Below, in pieces: positions 6,687 through 14,089 of a stretch of DNA of 23,975 nt. The DNA is from Candidatus Saccharibacteria bacterium UBA1932. GTDB lineage: Bacteria > Patescibacteriota > Saccharimonadia > Saccharimonadales > Saccharimonadaceae. Positions within the stretch are counted from its first letter, which is position 1, and each line of letters starts with the position of its first letter. The notes under the pieces were generated by a model that worked only from the letters and a program-made list of their open reading frames with translations, ran no database searches and was not told the origin of the DNA. Both the position numbers and the translations under genes were made by a program. The stretch is from the NCBI GenBank assembly GCA_002337095.1, contig DDFI01000012.1, positions 23,089-47,063 of the forward strand. The letters are read 5' to 3'.

Positions 6687-8648
6687 CTATGGGTGATAGA
6701 TTCGCGAAATATCAATTCTCTTGAACGTACCCGAGCCATTGGTCACGATAGAATCTGCCGCTGCCATATGTGTCGTCGTATCGAGGCCTAGCTGCGCCGC
6801 AGTTAACGTCTGCAGGCCGCTGACCGTTACCTGCGGATAGACGGGGTAGTTGTCGGCAGCGCCTGGCACCGAATCGACAATCAAGCAGTTGCTCACCGTA
6901 TTGTACTTGGGCACATTTGGCTCGTCGCTCAAGATAGTGGCAAAATGCGGATACTTAGCCCAGGCAGCCGCCTGATATGTCGGTGTGTTGATCATGTCAT
7001 TGTATCGCTGCGCCAGCATCGCCTGATTATCTGGCCCTGATCCCCAGTTGCCAACATGCCACGCCATGCCCTGGGCACGAACGATGACGTTGTTATCAAA
7101 AAAATTATCGCGTCCACAGTGGTGCAGCCCGTACCATGTGTCTACCAGAATATTGTTAGTCGCCACAAACCCCGACTCGCAATCGTCGTAATAAATCGCT
7201 ACCGTAAACCGATGATCCGGCGTACCAATATCGCTAAACCAGTTGCGGTTGAGCACATTGCCGCGCTCTGTCCAGTCGCGCCCACAGTAGAATGCTCCGG
7301 CGTCAGAATTGTCGAGCACGCCGTGGTGGATCCAGTTGTCCTGGATCAAGTGGTCGTTGCCGCGCAGTATGATCAGAGCGTGCGGCGAATTATAAATATT
7401 GTTGTGCAGCACCTTTGCGCCGACACCGTTGATATCAACGGCCGGATTGTAATTTGGCACGCGCAGGCTACAGTCGTACACTCGACTGTACTGCAAGGTA
7501 TTGTTGCCCGGCATCAGCGTCGGTCGGTCACCGCCCGACAGGCTCACGCCCACCGTGCCGATGTCGTGCACGGTCACGTTATCGAGCAGTGTATCAGTGG
7601 CGTCATTGAGCATAATGCCCGCATTTAGATGGGCGGCCGTGAGGTTGCGCAGCGTGATGTGGCTACTGCCCGAAATCGTGTAGCCATGAAATCGCCCCTC
7701 AGCGACACCGATACCGTCAAAGGTAAGATACGACGTATAGTAGCAATGGATGATAGTAGTATTGATTGTCGTCACACTCGCAGTAGTGCCGGGCACAAAA
7801 TACGCTTTGCGGTTTGCGGTGTCGATATAGTATTCATTTGGCGAGTCTAGCGCCTGCGGAAGATTGAATATATAGTAGCGTCCAATACTCGTGTCGGGCG
7901 TCCCAACGCCCCAGTTGCTGTGCGCCTGGGCGGTGATAGTGCCCGCACCGGCATCGATGCTCGTCACATTCATAATTTGCGACGCCCACTGGTAGACAAT
8001 CTCGGCACACAGCCGTGCATCGCCGGTCGCACCGGCCCAGCTAAGTACAGTAGCATCGGTGGTTTTTAGTACCACAGGCGAATTCATGTCGCTCGCCGTC
8101 GAGCCGGCCTGCACGGGCAGCCAGCCGTTATTGGGGTAGCGGGCGAGTGTTAGCGCGGCGCCATCTACCACGATCGTCGCACCTGTCGCGGTCCAGCTGT
8201 CACGATCTTGTGTTTCGACTGGTGTGTCGACCCCCAGCGCCGCCAAGTCTACCATGCATACTTGGCTGCGAATATTACCAGGGAATAGCGTGGCCATTGC
8301 CGGTGGTACCGCCTGGTAGGCGCTGGGCGGGATGGCGACCGATCCTGTCAGAGTGACCGGCCCACCAACGGCGCGCCAAATTACCGGCGACGCTGCCGTA
8401 CCGCTATCGCCGGCAACAAAATCCACGCTTGCCGACTGCGGGTAGGTGCCCGCCATCACGTTGACCGCAATGCCGCCTACTGGCCGGCCTGCAGCGATGA
8501 TGCTGCGTACTTTGTTACGCGCGGCGACAATGGTCGCAAGTGGGGCAGCCTGCGTGCCAGGGTTGTTGTCGTTACCACTTGTCGCCACCCACACCGACAC
8601 CCTCGGCCCTCGACTGGCTCGCTTCATGCGGGTAGCTGCAATGCTCAT
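6687..8648 (-). CDS. Large right-handed parallel beta-helix protein (putative GH141-like glycosidase or lyase)
   Basis: 653 residues from the ATG at 8648. That start gives MSIAATRMKR, the shared basic tag, and sits 7 nt behind CATACT; the longer reading frame to 8741 adds an unlikely 31 residues that cross the crtE promoter. After the tag comes WVATSGNDNNPGTQAAPLAT, the usual opening of extracellular beta-helix carbohydrate-active proteins, then a cap region and coils: LTLARYPNNGW, NEYYIDTANRKAYF, HITLRNLTAAHL, TLLDNVTVHDIG, HLIQDNWIHHG and NILVDTWYGLHHCG. The LARYPNNGW segment recalls GH141-type enzymes; this family call is from memory and tentative. The substrate is unknown, probably a plant or microbial polysaccharide. 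No classical signal peptide, anchor or repeat-in-toxin signal is visible. Confidence 0.75.
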   Translation of the reverse strand: MSIAATRMKRASRGPRVSVWVATSGNDNNPGTQAAPLATIVAARNKVRSIIAAGRPVGGIAVNVMAGTYPQSASVDFVAGDSGTAASPVIWRAVGGPVTLTGSVAIPPSAYQAVPPAMATLFPGNIRSQVCMVDLAALGVDTPVETQDRDSWTATGATIVVDGAALTLARYPNNGWLPVQAGSTASDMNSPVVLKTTDATVLSWAGATGDARLCAEIVYQWASQIMNVTSIDAGAGTITAQAHSNWGVGTPDTSIGRYYIFNLPQALDSPNEYYIDTANRKAYFVPGTTASVTTINTTIIHCYYTSYLTFDGIGVAEGRFHGYTISGSSHITLRNLTAAHLNAGIMLNDATDTLLDNVTVHDIGTVGVSLSGGDRPTLMPGNNTLQYSRVYDCSLRVPNYNPAVDINGVGAKVLHNNIYNSPHALIILRGNDHLIQDNWIHHGVLDNSDAGAFYCGRDWTERGNVLNRNWFSDIGTPDHRFTVAIYYDDCESGFVATNNILVDTWYGLHHCGRDNFFDNNVIVRAQGMAWHVGNWGSGPDNQAMLAQRYNDMINTPTYQAAAWAKYPHFATILSDEPNVPKYNTVSNCLIVDSVPGAADNYPVYPQVTVSGLQTLTAAQLGLDTTTHMAAADSIVTNGSGTFKRIDISRIYHP

Positions 8649-8655
8649 GGTTACT

Positions 8656-8661
8656 AGTATG
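8656..8661 (-). promoter_or_regulatory. -10 box of the large beta-helix gene (leaderless)
   Basis: Minus-strand CATACT ends 7 nt before the ATG at 8648. It lies in the 91-bp divergent region shared with the crtE promoter. Confidence 0.4.
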
Positions 8662-8727
8662 GCAGAATTCTTGCCTAAACAAAAGGCTATAGTATCCTCA
8701 TATATAGCCAAGCCCAGGCACCTCGGG

Positions 8728-8733
8728 TATACT
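8728..8733 (+). promoter_or_regulatory. -10 box of the carotenoid operon (leaderless crtE)
   Basis: TATACT followed by 6 nt (ATATTC) and the crtE ATG at 8740. There is no Shine-Dalgarno sequence. It should drive the whole crtE-B-I-Yc-Yd-Eb unit, as no gap in that operon has room for a better promoter. No clear -35 is seen. Confidence 0.55.
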
Positions 8734-8739
8734 ATATTC

Positions 8740-9823
8740 ATGATTACTCAGCCAGCCCCACCGCAGCTCGCAGCCATTCGCAGCGACATGGAGCGCGTAC
8801 TCACTGAGTTTCTAGCGGACAAAAAGCGTGATGCACAAGCGATTTCGCCGCACTACGAACGATTGTGGCAGGGCATTGAATACATCCTACAAAGTGGCGG
8901 TAAGCGGATACGACCCTACATGCTCGCACTGTCATACACCGCCTACGCATCAACAAACGACTACGAAAAAGCTCTACCGGCAGCACTTGCGGTCGAGCTT
9001 ATGCACAACGCTACATTAGTCCACGACGATTTGATCGATCGTTGACATTCTGCGCCACGGCGTGAATAATATGACAGGAATATATCTAGAGCATTACCAA
9101 GCGGTAACGCCCACCTCTGAACGCACCCATTATGCAAATAGCGCCGCGCTGCTCGCCGGGGACTTGTTGCTTTCGTCATCACTAAGCTTACTAGTCGAAT
9201 GTGCCGCACGCGCCAACCTACCAGCCATACGCATCATGCGTTACGGCGAAAAAGCAATCTTTGAAGTGTGTGGCGGTGAATTACTTGACACCGAGGCGGC
9301 TTTTATGAACGACCAACGCGAAAGTCCGCTGGTAATTGCGCGCGCCAAAACATCGAGCTGCTCGTTTGAGGCGCCGCTCGCAATTGGCGCAGCACTCGGG
9401 GGTGCCGACGATGAGCAAATCGCCCTGCTTTCCCGGGGTTTTGGCAACGCGCTCGGTCAGGCGTACCAACTACAAGATGACCTGCTGGGCGTATTTGGCA
9501 ACACACAGCTGACTGGCAAAAGTACCGACAATGATATTCGCGAAGGCAAATATACCTACCTGGTTGAGCAGTTTTATACCCGCGCCAAGACCGAGGCGAT
9601 TGCGCAATTTGAGCAAGCATTTGGGCGCCAGAACGCCACAACCGAACAACTGGCGACCACCAAGCGAGTCTTGAAAGAAAGCGGGGCGATTGAGCAGACG
9701 CAGGCAAAAATTGCACAATTAGTTAAGGAGGCCGAGGCGAGCCTCGCGCAAACAGCTATCCCCGATGCGCACCGCCAAGCCTACAAGCAACTCATCAATC
9801 GCTGCGTGCAGAGGCCTTCGTAG
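8740..9823 (+). CDS. crtE: Geranylgeranyl diphosphate synthase, interrupted by a one-base frameshift
   Basis: Polyprenyl synthase that adds isopentenyl diphosphate to make C20 GGPP, the precursor of phytoene. The first part (8740-9042, 101 codons) carries QSGGKRIRPY and ELMHNATLVHDDLIDR; it then meets TGA at 9043-9045. Dropping one T (9042 or 9043) continues in frame as DILRHGVNNMTG and on to the end. The rebuilt protein is 360 residues, normal for the family. The first Asp-rich motif (HDDLIDRD) spans the break; the second is intact (AYQLQDDLLGVFG). A GTG at 9062 could start a separate C-terminal piece, but that piece lacks the first metal-binding motif. The stop overlaps the crtB GTG by one base (TAGTG). 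The sequence is actinobacterial in style. Whether the break is real, programmed or an assembly error cannot be told here. Confidence 0.88.
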
Positions 9824-10647
9824 TGGAGCTCTACCGCGACACAGCCTACCAGCTGAGCGAGCTGCTCACTAAGCGCTATTCGACGTCATTTAGCATGAGT
9901 TCGCGGCTATTCAGCGCTCGCATTCGCCGCCATATTTATGCCATCTATGGGCTGGTCCGGATTGCCGACGAAATCGTGGACACTTACCAGGGCGACGACC
10001 AGCTTGCGCTGCTGGATGCGCTCGAGCAAGAAACGTGTCGCGCCATCCATCAGGGCCATAGCGCCAATCCGATCGTGCATGCTTTTGCACTAACTGCACA
10101 AAGCTACGATATTCCGAACGTATTAATCGAGCCGTTTTTTGCAAGCATGCGAATAGATGCGCGAGGCGATTACCAGCCGGCAGACTACACGCGCTACATT
10201 CATGGCTCGGCAGAAGTAATTGGGCTGATGTGCCTACGGGTATTTTGCGAGAATAACAAGCAGCAGTACAAACAGTTAGCGCCGGGAGCGGCCTCGCTTG
10301 GTGCGGCCTACCAAAAGGTGAATTTTTTGCGCGACATCGCCAGTGACCATGAGCAATTGGGGCGGATGTACTTCCCGGACACCACTTTTGCGGCATTTGA
10401 TGACATCGCCAAACGAGCGATCGAGCAAGATATCCGGGAAGATTTTGCACGCGCTCGCACCGCGATCGAGCAATTGCCCGCTAACGCGCGCATCGCCGTA
10501 GCGACCAGTTATCATTATTACGAAGCATTGCTCGCGCAGATTGAATCGACGCCGGCGAATGAGCTAAAGCGGCGACGAGTGCGGATTAATAATGCACGCA
10601 AGCTACGGCTACTGCTCGTAAGTATAGCGACTGGTGGGCGCGTATGA
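9823..10647 (+). CDS. crtB: Phytoene synthase
   Basis: A 274-residue head-to-head prenyl synthase that condenses two GGPP to phytoene. The first metal-binding site is RIADEIVDTYQGD and the second is VNFLRDIASDHEQLGRMYFP, both in the usual places. YSTSFSMSSRLF near the N-terminus is the usual squalene/phytoene synthase opening. The start is GTG, overlapping the crtE stop by one base, so translation is probably coupled. The end overlaps crtI by 4 bases (ATGA). The length is slightly short for CrtB but covers the whole domain. Confidence 0.92.
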   Translation: MELYRDTAYQLSELLTKRYSTSFSMSSRLFSARIRRHIYAIYGLVRIADEIVDTYQGDDQLALLDALEQETCRAIHQGHSANPIVHAFALTAQSYDIPNVLIEPFFASMRIDARGDYQPADYTRYIHGSAEVIGLMCLRVFCENNKQQYKQLAPGAASLGAAYQKVNFLRDIASDHEQLGRMYFPDTTFAAFDDIAKRAIEQDIREDFARARTAIEQLPANARIAVATSYHYYEALLAQIESTPANELKRRRVRINNARKLRLLLVSIATGGRV

Positions 10648-12161
10648 AAAAAGTCGTAATCATTGGCGCTGGGATTGGCGGGCTAGCAACGGCAGGTTAC
10701 CTGGCAAAGGCCGGCTACGATGTCAGAATTTATGAGCAGCTTGACTATGCCGGTGGGCGAGCTGGAACGCTCGACATGGATGGGTTTCATTTTGACATTG
10801 GGCCGTCGTGGTATTTGATGCCCGAAGTATTTGAGCATTATTTTGCATTGATGGGCACCACGGCCGCTGAGCACTTAGGTTTGGTGCAACTTGACCCGGC
10901 GTACAAAGTATTTTTTGGCAGCGGGAAGCCGATTACCATTATGGCCGATCAAGCCTGCAATGTGTGTACGTTTGAGGCAGTCGAGCCGGGCGCAGGCGCC
11001 GCCCTAACACGATATGTAGCCCAATCGAGCGATATCTACGATGCATCACTCAGGCACTTTTTGTACACCAATTTCCAGTCCCTTCGCGACCTACTGAAGT
11101 GGGATGTCATAAAGCGTGCCCCTACGCTACTGCGCCTAACCACCTCGTCGTATGACCACGAGGTACGGCGGTTTGTGCACAGCAGCCGCTTGCAGCGCGT
11201 ACTCGAATATTCGACCGTGTTTCTGGGTGCTTCGCCGTTTGACACACCGGCGATTTATACACTCATGGCGACGCTTGATTATCGCGATGGCGTATTCTAT
11301 CCGAAGGGCGGCATCGCCACACTTGTGGACACAATGCGTCGACTTGCCGAGCAGGCCGGCGTGAAGATTGTGTACAACGCACCAGTCAAAAATATCATCG
11401 TAGAGCAGGGGAGCGCCCGAGGGATTGTACTTAATAATGATACGCGCGTGGAGGCTGACATCGTGGTGTCTAACGGCGACATGTACCACACCGAGACCGC
11501 ACTGCTTGAGGCGCATTACCAAACCTACCCAGAGCGCTACTGGAAAGCTCGTAACCCTGGCCCGAGTGCGCTTATGATGTACCTGGGCGTACGCGGCAAA
11601 CTACCGGAGCTCGAACATCATTCGCTGCTATTTGTAGATGAATGGCACGAAAACTTTGATGCTATTTACCACCATAAGCGCGCACCGCGACCAGCATCGA
11701 TCTACCTATCGCGTGCCACGGCCACCGACCCCCACTTTGCGCCCGATGGCCACGAAGCGCTAGTGGTGCTAGTGCCTTTCCCGGCCGGCATCGAGCTAAG
11801 CCACGATGAGTACGAAACGCTGGCCGATGAGTACCTGTCAGACATCGAAAAGATGACGGGAATTAGTGACTTGCGGGAGCGAATCGTCAGCCGGCAGCTA
11901 ATGACACCCGACGATTTTGGCACGCGCTACCATGCCTGGCAGTACGGCGCACTGGGGCCAGCACATACATTGCGCCAGACCGCGATATTTCGTAGCCGCA
12001 ACAAAAGCAAAAAAGTCGCCAATTTATACTACGTAGGTGGCAGCACCATTCCGGGCATTGGCATGCCGATGGTGACGATCGGTGCTGAGCTGGTGTACAA
12101 ACACATCGTGAGTGATCGGCGGGGCGGACCAGTGGACTCAATCGAAAGGCACGTGGCGTAA
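10644..12161 (+). CDS. crtI: Phytoene desaturase
   Basis: A 505-residue FAD-dependent desaturase. The N-terminal dinucleotide fold is VVIIGAGIGGLATAGYLAKA, followed by the conserved AGGRAGTLDMDGFHFDIGPS. The C-terminus has LYYVGGSTIPGIGMPMV, the bacterial phytoene desaturase signature. The length is normal. The expected job is four-step desaturation of phytoene to lycopene at the inner face of the membrane. It starts inside the crtB stop (ATGA), and its TAA overlaps the crtYc ATG (TAATG), so the three genes are translationally linked. No defect is visible. Confidence 0.93.
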   Translation: MKKVVIIGAGIGGLATAGYLAKAGYDVRIYEQLDYAGGRAGTLDMDGFHFDIGPSWYLMPEVFEHYFALMGTTAAEHLGLVQLDPAYKVFFGSGKPITIMADQACNVCTFEAVEPGAGAALTRYVAQSSDIYDASLRHFLYTNFQSLRDLLKWDVIKRAPTLLRLTTSSYDHEVRRFVHSSRLQRVLEYSTVFLGASPFDTPAIYTLMATLDYRDGVFYPKGGIATLVDTMRRLAEQAGVKIVYNAPVKNIIVEQGSARGIVLNNDTRVEADIVVSNGDMYHTETALLEAHYQTYPERYWKARNPGPSALMMYLGVRGKLPELEHHSLLFVDEWHENFDAIYHHKRAPRPASIYLSRATATDPHFAPDGHEALVVLVPFPAGIELSHDEYETLADEYLSDIEKMTGISDLRERIVSRQLMTPDDFGTRYHAWQYGALGPAHTLRQTAIFRSRNKSKKVANLYYVGGSTIPGIGMPMVTIGAELVYKHIVSDRRGGPVDSIERHVA

Positions 12162-12472
12162 TGCAAAGCTTTACGTATTTGGCTGCGTTGGTGTTCTCGC
12201 TATTTGGCCTAGGCATCTTAGACCGCCGCTATCAACTCGCGCTGTGGCACGACGCCAGGCGCACGCTCAAAACAATCGCGGGAGCGGGGAGTGTGTTTAT
12301 TGTCTGGGACCTCGCCGGGATAGGCCTCGGGATTTTTCGCCATGGCAACGGGCCGTATAGCTTGCCGGCGCGGATCATGCCGGAATTCCCGCTCGAGGAG
12401 CTATTTTTCATTGTGCTACTTTGCTACACAACACTGCTCGTCTACCGGGGGATCGAACGATGGTCTCGCTGA
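12161..12472 (+). CDS. crtYc: Lycopene cyclase, first subunit
   Basis: A 103-residue membrane protein with three hydrophobic segments and the cyclase-domain motif PEFPLEELFF. It is half of a heterodimeric carotenoid cyclase of the actinobacterial CrtYc/CrtYe type. With the next gene it closes the end rings of lycopene or of the C50 chain. The start ATG overlaps the crtI stop and the end overlaps crtYd by 13 bases. The ring type (beta, epsilon or gamma) cannot be read from sequence here. Confidence 0.85.
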   Translation: MQSFTYLAALVFSLFGLGILDRRYQLALWHDARRTLKTIAGAGSVFIVWDLAGIGLGIFRHGNGPYSLPARIMPEFPLEELFFIVLLCYTTLLVYRGIERWSR

Positions 12473-12771
12473 CTTACTTGGCGCTTAACTGCGCGATAAC
12501 GTTTGCGGCGGTTACGCTGCTTGGCGTCAAACTACGCTGGCCCAGCCACAGGGTATGGGCTCTTTCGCTATTGCTCGTTGGCCTAACGCTATTATTCGAT
12601 ACGCTCATTATCGCTACTGGTAATGTTGCCTACGACCCAACAAAATTACTTGGTATATTCGTGGGCATTGTACCAATCGAGGATTTCGGCTATACCATAC
12701 TCGCCATCATTATTATCCCGGCATTGTGGCGCCGATTTGACACAAGGAGGAACCATGTTCGCGACAATTAA
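12460..12771 (+). CDS. crtYd: Lycopene cyclase, second subunit
   Basis: From the ATG at 12460, which overlaps the end of crtYc, this is a 103-residue membrane protein with three hydrophobic segments. It has the motif VGIVPIEDFGYTI, the PxE(D)xF-type site of CrtYd/CrtYf. The reading frame is open further upstream to 12421, but that extension is soluble, lies inside crtYc and is unlikely to be used. Its C-terminus runs 17 bases into the prenyltransferase gene. It should work only as a dimer with CrtYc. Confidence 0.83.
   Translation: MVSLTYLALNCAITFAAVTLLGVKLRWPSHRVWALSLLLVGLTLLFDTLIIATGNVAYDPTKLLGIFVGIVPIEDFGYTILAIIIIPALWRRFDTRRNHVRDN
12744..12750 (+). promoter_or_regulatory. Strong ribosome binding site of the lycopene elongase gene
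   Basis: AAGGAGG, 4 nt before the ATG at 12755. It decides the start in favour of MFATIKKLFW and against the upstream in-frame extension to 12623. Confidence 0.75.
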
Positions 12772-13603
12772 AAAACTATTCTGGATATCCAGGCCGGTCT
12801 CGTGGGTCAATACAGCGTTTCCATTTGCGGTAACCTACCTGGTAGCGAGCGGGCGCATTGATGCCATGTGGATGGTCGGTACATTGTTCTTTTTGATACC
12901 CTATAACTTATTTATGTATGGCATTAACGACGTATTCGACTACGAATCCGACATACGCAATCCGCGAAAGGGCGGCATAGAAGGCATGCGCGAACAGCGC
13001 AGCTTTCACCCGACGATTGTGCGCGCAGCGACTATTACGACGGTTCCGCCCGCGCTGTACTTGCTATGGCAGGGTACTGCGACGTCAAACATAACCCTTT
13101 TGGTATTGCTATTTTTGGTGCTCGCATACTCAGCTGCGCATCTGCGATTCAAAGAAATTCCGTTTGTTGACTCAGCCACTAGCAGCGCACATTTTGTCGG
13201 ACCAATGGTGTATGCCCTTACGCTAACGACCTTTCCGGCCCATATCTGGCTACTGGTCGGTGGATTTTTTTGCTGGGGTATGGCATCGCACGCGCTTGGT
13301 GCCGTACAAGACGTCATACCAGACCGCAAAGCCAAGATCGCGTCAATCGCCACTGTACTTGGTGCCCGCACCACCGTCAGAAGTGCGGCACTGCTCTATG
13401 GTCTCGCATGCGCATTGGTCGCATTATATGGCGGAAACGCAGCTTTCATCGCGCCCGTAGGGCTATTCTATATCGCAAACGTACTGCCATATTGGAATAT
13501 TGACGACAGACGATCTAGTGACTGCAACCTCGCCTGGCGACGGTTTATTTGGCTCAATCTATTCACCGGGTTTGTGGTAACGATAGTACTGATTATTGGG
13601 TAA
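12755..13603 (+). CDS. crtEb: UbiA-family lycopene elongase (C50 carotenoid prenyltransferase)
   Basis: A 282-residue integral membrane prenyltransferase. The first Asp-rich motif is GINDVFDYESDIRNPRKGG and the second is AVQDVIPDRKAK, the paired Mg2+/diphosphate sites of UbiA proteins. About eight hydrophobic segments are visible. The NDVFDYESDIRNPRKGG form resembles, from memory, CrtEb/LbtBC/CrtE2 of Actinobacteria, which add two C5 units to lycopene; this fits its place directly after crtYc-crtYd, the order in Corynebacterium. Expected product with the cyclase is a C50 pigment of the decaprenoxanthin or sarcinaxanthin kind. A different UbiA substrate, such as a quinone precursor, is less likely in this operon. 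It is the last crt gene; no clear terminator follows. Confidence 0.85.
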   Translation: MFATIKKLFWISRPVSWVNTAFPFAVTYLVASGRIDAMWMVGTLFFLIPYNLFMYGINDVFDYESDIRNPRKGGIEGMREQRSFHPTIVRAATITTVPPALYLLWQGTATSNITLLVLLFLVLAYSAAHLRFKEIPFVDSATSSAHFVGPMVYALTLTTFPAHIWLLVGGFFCWGMASHALGAVQDVIPDRKAKIASIATVLGARTTVRSAALLYGLACALVALYGGNAAFIAPVGLFYIANVLPYWNIDDRRSSDCNLAWRRFIWLNLFTGFVVTIVLIIG

Positions 13604-13688
13604 GCTGCTCGCCACAGGTAACGCACGACCTGCAGCTCGTCGCTTATGCTTGCGCGTACGACCTGCTTCAGCGTATGCTAGATTCACT

Positions 13689-13973
13689 ATGGAACGTCCA
13701 ACTCCCCGCCGCGAGGTATTGCAGTGGCGCGACATTCGCGATACTAATCCGATCGACCGGCCAAGCGACGAATTGCTCGCCATACTACAGACGATACAGT
13801 ACAAATTACAGACAGGGTTTTTTGATGCGGCGACGCGCATGGAAGCGGCATTACTGGTTCGCACGCTGCAGTTCGAGCTGGGGTGTCGCGAAAAAGAAGC
13901 GGCTGATTTTCGCCTACAGCTCGACCAGGACACGCTGGTCGCCCTTGCATCACTCGGAAATGCCTGCCGATAG
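13689..13973 (+). CDS. Small hypothetical protein (94 aa)
   Basis: From the ATG at 13689 this frame gives a 94-residue, charged, mostly helical soluble protein, MERPTPRREVLQWRDIRDTN..., with a Leu-rich middle (SDELLAILQTIQYKLQTGFF). I do not recognise it. Support for the start is a TATGCT box 9 nt upstream, as at other genes in this window. The frame is open upstream to a TTG inside the crtEb end, but that extension is Arg/Ala-rich and looks non-coding. It fills the gap between the carotenoid operon and the sensor kinase. Overlapping frames on both strands compete, so the call is moderate. Confidence 0.5.
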   Translation: MERPTPRREVLQWRDIRDTNPIDRPSDELLAILQTIQYKLQTGFFDAATRMEAALLVRTLQFELGCREKEAADFRLQLDQDTLVALASLGNACR

Positions 13974-14008
13974 ACGCCTCGCAAGCTAATATTTTGACGA
14001 TTTTTCAG

Positions 14009-14038
14009 TTGTCAAGCCCTTAGTACTTATGCTACACT
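14009..14038 (+). promoter_or_regulatory. Promoter of the two-component operon
   Basis: TTGTCA at 14009-14014 and TACACT at 14033-14038 with an 18-nt spacer, upstream of the histidine kinase. Unlike the leaderless genes, it leaves a leader of about 45 nt containing the Shine-Dalgarno-like TAGGGGG at 14076-14082. Confidence 0.5.
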
Positions 14039-14089
14039 ACAAGTAATTCCAGAGTGAGCCAAAACGGCAAATAACTAGGGGGCACAACA

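Noticed and set aside
7056..7628. 190-residue plus-strand open frame inside the large beta-helix gene
   Set aside because: It is antisense to a convincing protein, has Val/Ala/Arg/His-rich composition without domains, and has no promoter or ribosome site. Treated as a shadow frame.
1226..8648. The basic N-termini as Tat signals (twin arginine)
   Set aside because: Several contain RR or RK, but there is no hydrophobic h-region or signal-peptidase site after them, and the spacing does not fit S/T-R-R-x-F-L-K.
9043..9045. Recoding of TGA as an amino acid (genetic code 25) to explain the crtE stop
   Set aside because: Reading TGA through as Gly leads into a wrong frame with a TAA soon after; the homology continues only after a +1 shift. 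TGA also ends crtB, crtYc and the histidine kinase normally.
13549..13989. 146-residue plus-strand and 141-residue minus-strand open frames over the 13.6-14.0 kb gap
   Set aside because: Composition (Arg/Ser/Cys-rich) looks non-coding, the starts overlap crtEb, and they conflict with the more protein-like 94-residue frame at 13689.
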